Below, in pieces: positions 24,950 through 33,222 of a DNA stretch of 64,000 bases. The position numbers and the translations under genes are program-made. The DNA is from Bacilli bacterium (lineage in GTDB: Bacteria; Bacillota_I; Bacilli_A; RF39; UBA660): the NCBI GenBank assembly GCA_017626405.1, contig JAGAIS010000001.1, positions 422,885 through 486,884 of the forward strand, read 5' to 3'. The notes under the pieces are model-generated. The model did no database searches. It was not told where the DNA came from and was given only the letters and a program-made list of their open reading frames with translations. Every line of letters begins with the position of its first letter. Position 1 is the stretch's first letter.

Positions 24950-26506
24950 ATGAAAATGAAAATATTTAAAAAAATTGATGAAAATAAATTAATGTTTTTT
25001 ATTTTATTAATAGGTATTTTAGTTAGAGTAATTGGTATTGGTGCTATGCCTAATGGTTTAAATTGTGATGAGGCATCAGCAGGGTATGAGGCTTATTCCA
25101 TTTTAAACTATGGAATTGATCGCAATGGTAATTTTTTGCCGGTATTTTTAGTTGCTTGGGGTAGTGGACAAAATGCACTGCTTACATATTTAATAATTCC
25201 CTTTGTTAAAGTAATGGGATTAAATGTATTAAGTGTAAGACTTCCAATGGCAATTATCAGTTCAATATCTCTAATTATTATGTATAAACTTTTAAATAAA
25301 ATTGGCAATAAGAAATTAGCAATTATTGGTTTATTATTGTTAGCAATATCTCCATGGCATATTATGAAGAGTAGATGGGGATTGGAATCTAATCTATTTC
25401 CCGATTTAATCTTAATGTTTGTTTATTTACTTATTAGTGGTTTAGAGAATAAGAACAAATTACTATATTATAGTTCATTTATTATAGCAGGTATAAGTGC
25501 TTATTCTTATGGTACTAGTTATTATTTTTTACCGGTATTTATCATACCTTTACTTATAATATTAATTAAGAAAAAATATATTAAGCTTGGAAGTGCTGTT
25601 ATATCTTTAGGAATTGTTGGAATTGTGTCTTCACCTATCGTTTTATATGTCTTAATTAATACTTTAGGACTAAGTCAGATAAATTTGCCATTTATGACTA
25701 TTCCTGTACTAGAAGTAAATCGATATGAGAGTATTACTTCAATTTTCTCAAGTGAATTTGTATTGATGAGTATTAAAAATATTTTAAAGTGTCTAAGTAT
25801 TCTAGTTTTTCAATCTGATAATTTACCATGGAATAATATATTCCCTTATGGAATTATATATCTTCCATCGATTGTATTTACATTTATTGGAATAATAAAT
25901 TCATTTAGAAAAAATAAATCATTTAAATTAAAATATAATTATCTATTTAATATTTGGTTCATTGTATCACTCATATTATCTTTAATAGTTCCGCCAAATA
26001 TTAATCGTTTAAATATTCTTATGATACCAATTATTATTTATACAATAGAAGGTATATATATTGTTTTTAAACTTGTTAATAATAAAAAGAAAGTTGGAAT
26101 TATATTTACTTTAATGTATTTAACAATGTTTATATTATTCTTAACTCAATATGCAAGTCAAGATTATAACAAATTTAGTACATTTGAGTCAGGTTTAGAG
26201 AGTCCGATAAAATATGTTAAGAATAAGAGTAAAGATATCTATATAACAAAGAATATAAAAATGCCTTATATATATGTTTTATTCTATTCAGAATACAATA
26301 CTTTAGATTTTGTTAAAACAGTGAAGTACGAAAATGAAGGTGCAGCTTTTGAAAAAGTAAAATCTTTTGGAAAATATCATTTTGAAAATATAAGAGAACT
26401 AAAGAGTAATTCCATTTATATAATAGAAAAAAAGAATAAAGATAAATATAATTTAGATGATTATAAGATAACTATTTTTGATAATTATGTAGTTATTGAA
26501 ACATAA
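24950..26506 (+). CDS. Membrane glycosyltransferase of the ArnT/PMT (GT39/GT83-like) type
   Basis: The protein of about 518 residues has roughly ten to twelve transmembrane helices. An early acidic motif in the first loop (NGLNCDEASAGYEAYSI) resembles the DE motif of PMT/ArnT-type enzymes, which move sugars from a polyprenyl-phosphate donor to a target outside the membrane. 'SPWHIMKSRWGLESNLFP' is also typical of this family. A short extracytoplasmic domain follows the last helix. The start is uncertain: GTG 24947, ATG 24950 and ATG 24956 are all possible and none has a strong ribosome-binding site. The acceptor is unknown; surface proteins or cell-wall polymers are plausible. Confidence 0.8.
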   Translation: MKMKIFKKIDENKLMFFILLIGILVRVIGIGAMPNGLNCDEASAGYEAYSILNYGIDRNGNFLPVFLVAWGSGQNALLTYLIIPFVKVMGLNVLSVRLPMAIISSISLIIMYKLLNKIGNKKLAIIGLLLLAISPWHIMKSRWGLESNLFPDLILMFVYLLISGLENKNKLLYYSSFIIAGISAYSYGTSYYFLPVFIIPLLIILIKKKYIKLGSAVISLGIVGIVSSPIVLYVLINTLGLSQINLPFMTIPVLEVNRYESITSIFSSEFVLMSIKNILKCLSILVFQSDNLPWNNIFPYGIIYLPSIVFTFIGIINSFRKNKSFKLKYNYLFNIWFIVSLILSLIVPPNINRLNILMIPIIIYTIEGIYIVFKLVNNKKKVGIIFTLMYLTMFILFLTQYASQDYNKFSTFESGLESPIKYVKNKSKDIYITKNIKMPYIYVLFYSEYNTLDFVKTVKYENEGAAFEKVKSFGKYHFENIRELKSNSIYIIEKKNKDKYNLDDYKITIFDNYVVIET

Positions 26507-26555
26507 AATAATCTCAATAAAAAAGCAAATGTGAAAAATATTCACACTCAAAAAG

Positions 26556-26592
26556 TAGGATGTTCCAAAATGGAACAACCCATTTTTTTTAA
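26556..26592 (+). terminator. Rho-independent terminator
   Basis: The stem TGTTCCA / TGGAACA is followed by ACCCA and a run of eight T. A smaller hairpin (GTGAA...TTCAC) lies just before it. Confidence 0.75.
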
Positions 26593-26710
26593 TTTGTGCT
26601 ATATTGAAATTGAACGAAGTTACTAATAATCGTAGTTCATTTTATTGAGGTTATAAGAAAGTATTAAAACTATTTTCTTATATAAATTTATAAAGAAAGG
26701 AGGAAATTTA

Positions 26711-27157
26711 ATGAAGATATTAAAGTATAGTTTTGTAATACTTTCTGTTTCAATGGTAGCAAATATTGCTATGGCATCTGCAACTTTTACTCTTAGACCA
26801 GATCAATGGGGAATATCCGGACAAAGCGATATTCCTGCCGGAAAAACTATTAAGACGGTCGAAGTTGTAAAGGAAAGATTTGCTACTCAAAATTTTTATA
26901 ATTATTATGCAAATACACCACAAACTATTCCATGTACAGATTGCAAATTTAATGTAGAACTATATAAAAAAGTTTCTAATAATAATTGGAATAAAGTTGG
27001 TACAGTAAAAAATATTCAAATGAAACAACGAGGATATTTTTATAACAATACATCTGAAGGACCTGGAACATATTATTTATCTATAAAAAGGAATGGCTTT
27101 ACTGTTTACACAACTATTCTTATTTGGGAATGGTTTGTTCAGGATAAAATTCAATAG
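26711..27157 (+). CDS. Secreted protein of the ABC-transporter cluster, unknown function
   Basis: The 148-residue protein has a clear signal peptide ending near 'NIAMASA'. The mature part of about 125 residues is rich in Tyr, Asn and Trp, has a CTDC pair and ends with 'GTYYLSIKRNGF.VY'. Length, placement before an ABC exporter-like operon, and the closing strand pattern recall secreted proteins linked to bacteriocin-type transporters (DUF2712 or lactococcin-972 neighbourhoods), but I cannot assign it to either. A strong AGGAGG site precedes the ATG. It could be the cargo of the transporter or its sensor. Confidence 0.6.
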   Translation: MKILKYSFVILSVSMVANIAMASATFTLRPDQWGISGQSDIPAGKTIKTVEVVKERFATQNFYNYYANTPQTIPCTDCKFNVELYKKVSNNNWNKVGTVKNIQMKQRGYFYNNTSEGPGTYYLSIKRNGFTVYTTILIWEWFVQDKIQ

Positions 27158-27215
27158 TAGTTATCAAAGATAGGAGACAATTTTGTCTACCTATCTTTAA
27201 ATTTGTGAGGTGTAT

Positions 27216-28145
27216 ATGAAAAAAATTATAGTTAGAAATAAACTTTATGTTTTTATGATTGGTTTGTTTATTGTTTTTGGATTATTATCAATAATTCCAT
27301 TAAAAGATTATGCAGCAAATCAAAAAAGCTTACTAAATTATTATAATGATACAATAAATGAGTGTAAAGAAAAAGTTGATGCAGATATGACTGAACAAGA
27401 ACAAGAGATTTGCAGATTTTATTTAGAAAAAATAGATTCAACAGAATATAACATGACGGCTTATTATGGTTATGATTTTACGAGCAATTTTTATAGTAAC
27501 TATATAAGTGAATTATTAATTCTTTTGGTTATAATATTGGGAAGTACTTATTTTATTACTAAATATTTGAGAAATAGAATGATTATTAATGATATTAATA
27601 GAAAGAGTTATAAAAAAATCTTAAAAAAACTATTCTTATCTTCATGGAAATATGCTTTATTATTGCCGATTATGTTACTTATTGCATTTATATTTACATA
27701 TATTATTACTGGTAACGGTACTAATGGATATTCTTATCTTGAAAACACAATATTTGAGAATAATGTGCTCTTCTATTTTTTAGTGATTTTTGTTCAAGCG
27801 TTCGTTTTAACTTTGATACATACTAATGTTGTATTAATAGTATCACGTAAAGAACATAATTATATTTTATCAGTTATTAAATCTTATGTTTGTATTATAG
27901 GCATACTTATGTTAGTAGAAACTATTAATACCAATGTGATCTATGGAATATTCCATAGTGAAAAGTTTATTAATTTCAATATATTAAATATATATGATTT
28001 ATGTTTTTCAGACGAAGTTATAAGTTATATAGTTTGTACGTTGACAGCACTTTTTATCTCATTTATAGTGGTTTTTTTGATTTATAGAAATAAAGAAAAA
28101 CTAATAATTGATTCAGAAAAAAATGATAATAAGAATGAGGAGTAA
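27216..28145 (+). CDS. ABC transporter permease-like membrane protein
   Basis: The 309-residue protein has six hydrophobic helices. The first is separated from the second by an extracellular loop of about 80 residues (SLLNYYNDTINECKEKV...), a common arrangement of ABC-2-type permeases. GAGG precedes the ATG at 27216. It lies three bases before the ABC ATPase gene and is surely in the same operon. Confidence 0.7.
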   Translation: MKKIIVRNKLYVFMIGLFIVFGLLSIIPLKDYAANQKSLLNYYNDTINECKEKVDADMTEQEQEICRFYLEKIDSTEYNMTAYYGYDFTSNFYSNYISELLILLVIILGSTYFITKYLRNRMIINDINRKSYKKILKKLFLSSWKYALLLPIMLLIAFIFTYIITGNGTNGYSYLENTIFENNVLFYFLVIFVQAFVLTLIHTNVVLIVSRKEHNYILSVIKSYVCIIGILMLVETINTNVIYGIFHSEKFINFNILNIYDLCFSDEVISYIVCTLTALFISFIVVFLIYRNKEKLIIDSEKNDNKNEE

Positions 28146-28148
28146 TTT

Positions 28149-28790
28149 ATGAAAATAGAATTGAAAAATGTAAGTAAGAGTTTTAAAAAAATAAAAGTAA
28201 TTGATGATGTTTCAATATCTTTTGAATCAGGTCATATATATGGCTTTTATGGAAGAAACGGATCTGGTAAAAGCGTACTTCAAAAAATAATTAGTGGACT
28301 TTATACTCCAACTACAGGAACTGTATTAATTGATGGGGTTGATATTAATGCAACAGGAACATATCCCTCTAATATGCGAGTGTTAATAGAGAAACCAGCA
28401 TTTTTTCCCGATATATCTGGATTTGAAAATTTAAAACTACTAGCTGACATAAATAAAACAATTGATGAAAAGAAAATATTAGAAATATTAGAACTTGTTA
28501 ATCTAACTGAAGAAAAAAATAAAAAATACTCTAAGTACTCTTTAGGTATGAAACAAAAATTAGGAGTGGCACAAGCTATAATGGAAGATCCTGATATATT
28601 AATTTTAGATGAACCATTTAACGGAATAGAACAAGCAACAGTAGATAAACTTACTGAATATTTTCTCAGTAAGAAAAAAGAAGGAAAACTAATAATTGTT
28701 AGTACACATATCAAAGAAGATTTAACTAAACTGTCTGATAAAATATTTGTATTTGATAATGGTAAAGTTAGTGAAGCAAAGAATGTTTAA
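28149..28790 (+). CDS. ABC transporter ATP-binding protein
   Basis: The 213-residue ATPase has Walker A 'GRNGSGKSVL', the signature 'YSLGMKQKLGVAQA', Walker B 'ILILDEPFNG' and the switch His in 'IIVSTHIKE'. It resembles the ATPases of ABC-2 exporters and bacteriocin self-protection systems. Permease-like genes lie on both sides, two of them overlapping or almost touching it, so one ATPase probably serves three membrane subunits. Confidence 0.9.
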   Translation: MKIELKNVSKSFKKIKVIDDVSISFESGHIYGFYGRNGSGKSVLQKIISGLYTPTTGTVLIDGVDINATGTYPSNMRVLIEKPAFFPDISGFENLKLLADINKTIDEKKILEILELVNLTEEKNKKYSKYSLGMKQKLGVAQAIMEDPDILILDEPFNGIEQATVDKLTEYFLSKKKEGKLIIVSTHIKEDLTKLSDKIFVFDNGKVSEAKNV

Positions 28791-29496
28791 AAATTGTTAT
28801 AATAGAGTGAAAAAATACTTGAATTCTTATTCAAGTTTTGGAACAATATTTTTCTTCTTACTTATATTGGCAGTTCCAGTATTAACTTATAAAATTAAAA
28901 CTGATTTTTTATCTATATTATTATTTTCTTATCAATATATGATAGTAAATTTATTAGTTTTATTTTTATATATAACAAATATATGGAATTATTTGCAAAA
29001 AAATTTTAGTATAGCATATCAAGCCCATAGATATGGATCGGTTACTGGTGTAGTTAAAAATGTCTTAGGTGATGTATTGCTATTAATATTAGTTTTAGAT
29101 TTAGTCTTCTTTATACTAAGCATATCTTCTATAATAATGTTTAATAGTGGTTATATTATGAGCATGTATGAGACTTATAATATTCCTAATTTATATTATT
29201 TAATATATTATTTTATTATTAGATTTATATTTATACTTATAATTGCTATTTTAACATTTTTAGCGTATTATACAAATAATAAAAAATTAAGGTTTTTTAT
29301 TATGTCTTTAGTTATTTTCAATTTACTTGATTTAGGTAATAATATACCAATTACAATGAATTCTATTTTATCAGGAAATCAGTTTAGTTCTTTTGGTATG
29401 GAAATATTATCGACAATTATTATGATTGGTGTATATATTGTCTTAATATTAATTTTAAAGAAATTAATATTAAGTAAGAAAAGAGATATAGGATGA
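28783..29496 (+). CDS. ABC transporter membrane subunit
   Basis: The 237-residue protein has six hydrophobic helices and no soluble domain. I start at the ATG at 28783, which overlaps the ATPase stop codon by eight bases, because upstream start codons lie deep within the ATPase gene. Its composition matches the other membrane proteins of this operon. It is probably a permease partner. Confidence 0.65.
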   Translation: MFKNCYNRVKKYLNSYSSFGTIFFFLLILAVPVLTYKIKTDFLSILLFSYQYMIVNLLVLFLYITNIWNYLQKNFSIAYQAHRYGSVTGVVKNVLGDVLLLILVLDLVFFILSISSIIMFNSGYIMSMYETYNIPNLYYLIYYFIIRFIFILIIAILTFLAYYTNNKKLRFFIMSLVIFNLLDLGNNIPITMNSILSGNQFSSFGMEILSTIIMIGVYIVLILILKKLILSKKRDIG

Positions 29497-30149
29497 AATA
29501 TGAAGTAAAAAGTGCTGAATGGGCATTCTTAAAAACTATTATTGTATTTATATTTTATTTTGTTGTATTGTTTATTACAATGTTTGGATTTATGCAAATA
29601 CTTCATGAAGATGAAGAAATAACTGAATTAGTTAAAAAACTTTTATGTTACCCAATATTTAATAAAGATAATCCTGTAGATACATTATATATATTTGTTA
29701 ATTCTTATCTTGTTTTATTCTTTGCTGTATTTCATTTGTCGGAACATATATATTTTCACAACAATATAGCATTAAGATATAATCAAAAAAAATGGGTTAT
29801 ACATAAGTATATAGTAGGCATTTGTTTTATATTGATTTTTTCATTACTTCAATATTTATCTATTTTCTATGTATTTCATTCTTATATGCCAACTTCACTA
29901 AAGTATTATATTTATCCTATAGTTTATCGAATTATGATTATGAGTTCTGTTTATACTTTATATAATATGCTAAATACTAACAAGATAGCTTGTATTGTAC
30001 TATTATTATTACTTTTATATCCATTATTACATTTCAATATATATCTAAGTCTAGCAATTATTATTGGTACTTTTATAATTAATTTTATGTTCTTTAACTT
30101 AAGAACATTTAAATGTTTAAATGTTATAAAACGAAAAAAAGCAAGATGA
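29493..30149 (+). CDS. ABC transporter-associated membrane protein
   Basis: The 218-residue protein has about six hydrophobic helices. Its ATG overlaps the stop of the previous gene (ATGA), which implies translational coupling. No enzyme motif is seen. A terminator follows, closing the operon that starts with the secreted protein at 26711. Confidence 0.65.
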   Translation: MKYEVKSAEWAFLKTIIVFIFYFVVLFITMFGFMQILHEDEEITELVKKLLCYPIFNKDNPVDTLYIFVNSYLVLFFAVFHLSEHIYFHNNIALRYNQKKWVIHKYIVGICFILIFSLLQYLSIFYVFHSYMPTSLKYYIYPIVYRIMIMSSVYTLYNMLNTNKIACIVLLLLLLYPLLHFNIYLSLAIIIGTFIINFMFFNLRTFKCLNVIKRKKAR

Positions 30150-30171
30150 ATAATCTTGTTTTCTTTTTTAC
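30140..30171 (+). terminator. Rho-independent terminator of the ABC operon
   Basis: The stem GCAAGAT / ATCTTGT is followed by a T-rich tract. Confidence 0.8.
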
Positions 30172-30230
30172 ATAATTATTGTAAATGATTAATCATTATG
30201 TTAAAATATTAAATAGAATAGAGGGATGTT

Positions 30231-32639
30231 ATGGGAAATTTGCAAAGTCATTTTCAGATGGACTATGAGAGTATATTACCAAATCCGCAGGCTGTAATAA
30301 GTGGTCCTAAATATCGTATTACCATATTATCCGATTTACTTGTAAGATTAGAATATAGTGAGACTAGTACTTTTGAAGATCGTCCAACAGAACTTGTAAT
30401 GAATCGTAATTTTAAACTTGCTCATTTTGAGAAAAAAGAGGATAGTAAGTATTTAACTATTACGACTAAATATTTTACTTTAACTTATTTAAAGGGTTCA
30501 ATATTTGTGGGAACTAAAGTATCTCCCGATGCAAATCTTAGAATTAATCTAAACGATACCGATAAGTATTGGTATATGAATCATCCCGAAGTTAGAAACT
30601 TTATGGGCACTAGTTATTCTTTAGATGGAGAAGTATCTAAACATAAACTTGAAAAAGGTTTATATAGTACCGATGGTTTTGTATCAATCGATGATAGTCA
30701 CTCATTAATATTCAATGAAGATGGTTCATTGGGTAAGCGAAATGATAAGAGAATTGATACTTATGTATTTATGTATAAGCGTGACTTTGGTGCAGCTTTG
30801 AGGGATTATTTTACTTTGACGGGATTTCCTCCGCTAATTCCTAGATATGCTTTAGGAGTATGGTGGAATAGAAATATTGAATATAATGCTAAGGATATAG
30901 AAAATCTAACATATAAATTTTATAAGAATAAAGTTCCAATGTCTGTTTTACTACTAGGAGACAAATGGCATCGTGTAAATCCTAAGATGAAAAGTGGATT
31001 AACATTCAATGAAACTTTATTTAAAAGACCTAAGAGATTAACTGATTTTCTTCATAGTAAGGGAATAAAGGTTGCGGTATCAGTTAATCCTTTTGAAGGT
31101 ATCTCAGAAAAAGAAGATTACTATTTACCATTTAAATCGGCTAGTGGTCTTGAAGGCTCTGGTACTTTGCCATTTAATTTATTCAATAAGAATGTATTGA
31201 GTGCCTATTTCGATTATTTAATACATCCGCTTATGAATTATGGGGTTGATTTCTTCTTTATAAATTACAATAATCCAAAAGATCTTGTTTCTTTAAGGGC
31301 CTTAACTCATTATCATTTCAATGATTTTAAACAAATTCAAAATCGTCGTGGAATGGTTCTTGCAAGAAATGGTCTTATAGCATCTCACAGATATCCAGTT
31401 CATTATACTGGCGAGACTTTAGTTAGTTGGAGCAACTTGCAAGCACTTCCTGCATTTAATTCCAATGCTTCAAATATCGGAATTTCGTGGATAAGTAATG
31501 ATATTGGTGGATTTACTGATGGAGTAGAAGACGGAGAATTATATTCGCGATTCTGTCAATTCGGTTGCTTCTCACCAATCTTAAGACTTTCAGCTGATGA
31601 AGGTTACTATTATAAAAGAGAACCATGGAGATGGGATATAACGACTAATTCAGTTGTTTCACAGTATTTAAGATTGAGACATTCCTTAATTCCTTATCTT
31701 TATAGTGAAGCTTATCGTTATAGTAGAACAGGTTTACCATTAGTTCAACCTCTTTACTATCGATATCCAGAAATATATGATGAACCACTTTATAAGAATG
31801 AATATTACTTTGGAGATTCATTATTTGTGGCACCAATTACAACGAAGATGGATCGTGTAATGGAAAGAACAATTCAAAAGTTATATTTACCTGATGGTAT
31901 TTGGTATGATTTTACAACCGGTAGAAAATATATTGGAGGGAAACGATATACAGCATTTTATAAGTTAGAGTCTTATCCTGTATTTACAAGAGCGGGATCA
32001 ATAATACCTTTAGCAATACTTGATGAAAAGAATATCAATGATACAAATCCCCCAAAAGTTATGGAGATACAAATATTCCCTGGTGAATCTAATACTTATG
32101 AGTTATATGAAGATGATGGTATTAGTTCTTTATATGAACAAGGTTATTACTTAGTTACTGATATTGACTATACTTATCAAAAGAATAACTATACAGTAGT
32201 TATTAGACCGGTAGCAGGTAAGAGTGGAATAATAAATAATTATCGTGCTTATCGAATAAGGTTTAAAAATACAAATGAACCTGATAGCTTTGATGCTCAT
32301 ATTGGTTCAGAAAGTGTAAAAGGAATAGAGACTTATGTGGATGATAACGATTTTGTTATTGAACTTCCAAGTCTTTCTACATTAAAACAGATTACACTTT
32401 CTATAAAGGGTAAAAACTTAGAGATAGATGCCGCAAGTTTATTTACTGATGATATATCATCAATCTTAAATGATTTGCCAATTCAAACAAAGACTAAAGA
32501 TATTATAGGAAAAATCTTATTTAATGATGATGATATTAAACAAAAACGTATTAAAGTTCGTAAATTAAAGAAATATGGTGTAAGTCAGAAATATATTAAT
32601 TTATTCTTAAAACTTCTTGAATATTTAGCTGATGTTTAG
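30231..32639 (+). CDS. Glycoside hydrolase family 31 protein with changed catalytic residues
   Basis: The 802-residue protein has the GH31 layout: N-terminal beta-sandwich, then a TIM barrel with 'GVWWNRN', 'SHRYPVHYTGETLVSW' and 'NIGISWISNDIGGF', and C-terminal beta domains. Family members usually have 'W.D' for the nucleophile, but here the motif reads FFINYNNP with Asn near residue 345. The acid/base Asp of 'SGDT' is Glu (TGET, near residue 395). The Asp in NDIGG, which lines the substrate site, is kept. The enzyme may be inactive on ordinary alpha-glucosides or bind glycan without cutting. The first gene downstream is under a T-box, so it is a separate unit. Confidence 0.8.
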   Translation: MGNLQSHFQMDYESILPNPQAVISGPKYRITILSDLLVRLEYSETSTFEDRPTELVMNRNFKLAHFEKKEDSKYLTITTKYFTLTYLKGSIFVGTKVSPDANLRINLNDTDKYWYMNHPEVRNFMGTSYSLDGEVSKHKLEKGLYSTDGFVSIDDSHSLIFNEDGSLGKRNDKRIDTYVFMYKRDFGAALRDYFTLTGFPPLIPRYALGVWWNRNIEYNAKDIENLTYKFYKNKVPMSVLLLGDKWHRVNPKMKSGLTFNETLFKRPKRLTDFLHSKGIKVAVSVNPFEGISEKEDYYLPFKSASGLEGSGTLPFNLFNKNVLSAYFDYLIHPLMNYGVDFFFINYNNPKDLVSLRALTHYHFNDFKQIQNRRGMVLARNGLIASHRYPVHYTGETLVSWSNLQALPAFNSNASNIGISWISNDIGGFTDGVEDGELYSRFCQFGCFSPILRLSADEGYYYKREPWRWDITTNSVVSQYLRLRHSLIPYLYSEAYRYSRTGLPLVQPLYYRYPEIYDEPLYKNEYYFGDSLFVAPITTKMDRVMERTIQKLYLPDGIWYDFTTGRKYIGGKRYTAFYKLESYPVFTRAGSIIPLAILDEKNINDTNPPKVMEIQIFPGESNTYELYEDDGISSLYEQGYYLVTDIDYTYQKNNYTVVIRPVAGKSGIINNYRAYRIRFKNTNEPDSFDAHIGSESVKGIETYVDDNDFVIELPSLSTLKQITLSIKGKNLEIDAASLFTDDISSILNDLPIQTKTKDIIGKILFNDDDIKQKRIKVRKLKKYGVSQKYINLFLKLLEYLADV

Positions 32640-32645
32640 TATAAT
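32617..32645 (+). promoter_or_regulatory. Promoter of the leuS T-box leader, inside the GH31 gene end
   Basis: TTGAAT (32617-32622), a 17-base spacer and TATAAT (32640-32645) overlap the stop codon of the GH31 gene. Confidence 0.8.
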
Positions 32646-32651
32646 TCAAAT

Positions 32652-32860
32652 AAGCGAAGCATTTCGCATTCAAGCAAGAGATGAAAGAGTAGTAAATTAA
32701 TAATTGTTTTAAAGAGAGTTATCGTTTGGTGAAAGATAATAAATAATGTTAATTGAACTTGTTTTCTGATGTGTTAGGGTGATTTCTTTAAAAATCATTT
32801 GAGTACAAAAAAGGCTGGTACCACGAAAATTCGTCCTTGGGTTTTCGTGGTATTTTTTTA
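32652..32860 (+). promoter_or_regulatory. T-box riboswitch, leucine-type, upstream of a membrane gene and leuS
   Basis: The leader has AAAGAGAG and GTTTGGTGAAAG, which are Stem I elements, and the T-box core AAGGCTGGTACCACG (32811-32825; one extra C compared with the ileS leader). It then has a terminator stem (CCACGAAAA / TTTTCGTGG) with a T run ending near 32860. A likely specifier is CTT (32758-32760), a leucine codon, but the exact register is not certain from reading alone. A small GCGAA / TTCGC hairpin sits at its 5' end. Confidence 0.9.
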
Positions 32861-32875
32861 CTTAAGGAGGTAGTT

Positions 32876-33220
32876 ATGGAATATATATTTAGTTATTTGA
32901 TAATACTAATGGTATTATTCCTGGCAATTTATATATTTGATTTTGCAATTAAGCATAAGAATAATTCTCTTGGAACGCAGAAGAGTTTTCAATATATTGT
33001 TCGAAAATATGATTTAAAGATGAATAAAGAGAGAGTAAGATTATTATCTAAGATTATTTGCTTTGTAAATGCTTTTATAATATCTATTCCTATAGCTGTT
33101 ATAATTATTTTAGATATTGATTATTATGTATCCTTATTTATATCATTTGCATTATTTATAGTACTTATCTTAGTATGCTATAACATAATTGGAAGTATTT
33201 TAAAAAAGAAAGGTTGGTAA
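32876..33220 (+). CDS. Small membrane protein between the T-box and leuS
   Basis: I do not recognise this 114-residue protein. It has an N-terminal helix (residues 2-24), a basic middle (about 25-60) and two further helices (about 62-105), ending KKKGW. AAGGAGG is ideally placed before the ATG at 32876. It is the first gene after the leucine T-box and ends two bases before leuS, so it is induced with leuS when charged tRNA-Leu runs low. No amino-acid transporter family matches by eye. Confidence 0.7.
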   Translation: MEYIFSYLIILMVLFLAIYIFDFAIKHKNNSLGTQKSFQYIVRKYDLKMNKERVRLLSKIICFVNAFIISIPIAVIIILDIDYYVSLFISFALFIVLILVCYNIIGSILKKKGW

Positions 33221-33222
33221 TT

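Noticed and set aside
26611-26639. Imperfect inverted repeat TGAAC...GTTCA upstream of the secreted protein gene
   Set aside because: Only five outer pairs are perfect and no promoter is clearly overlapped, so an operator cannot be claimed.
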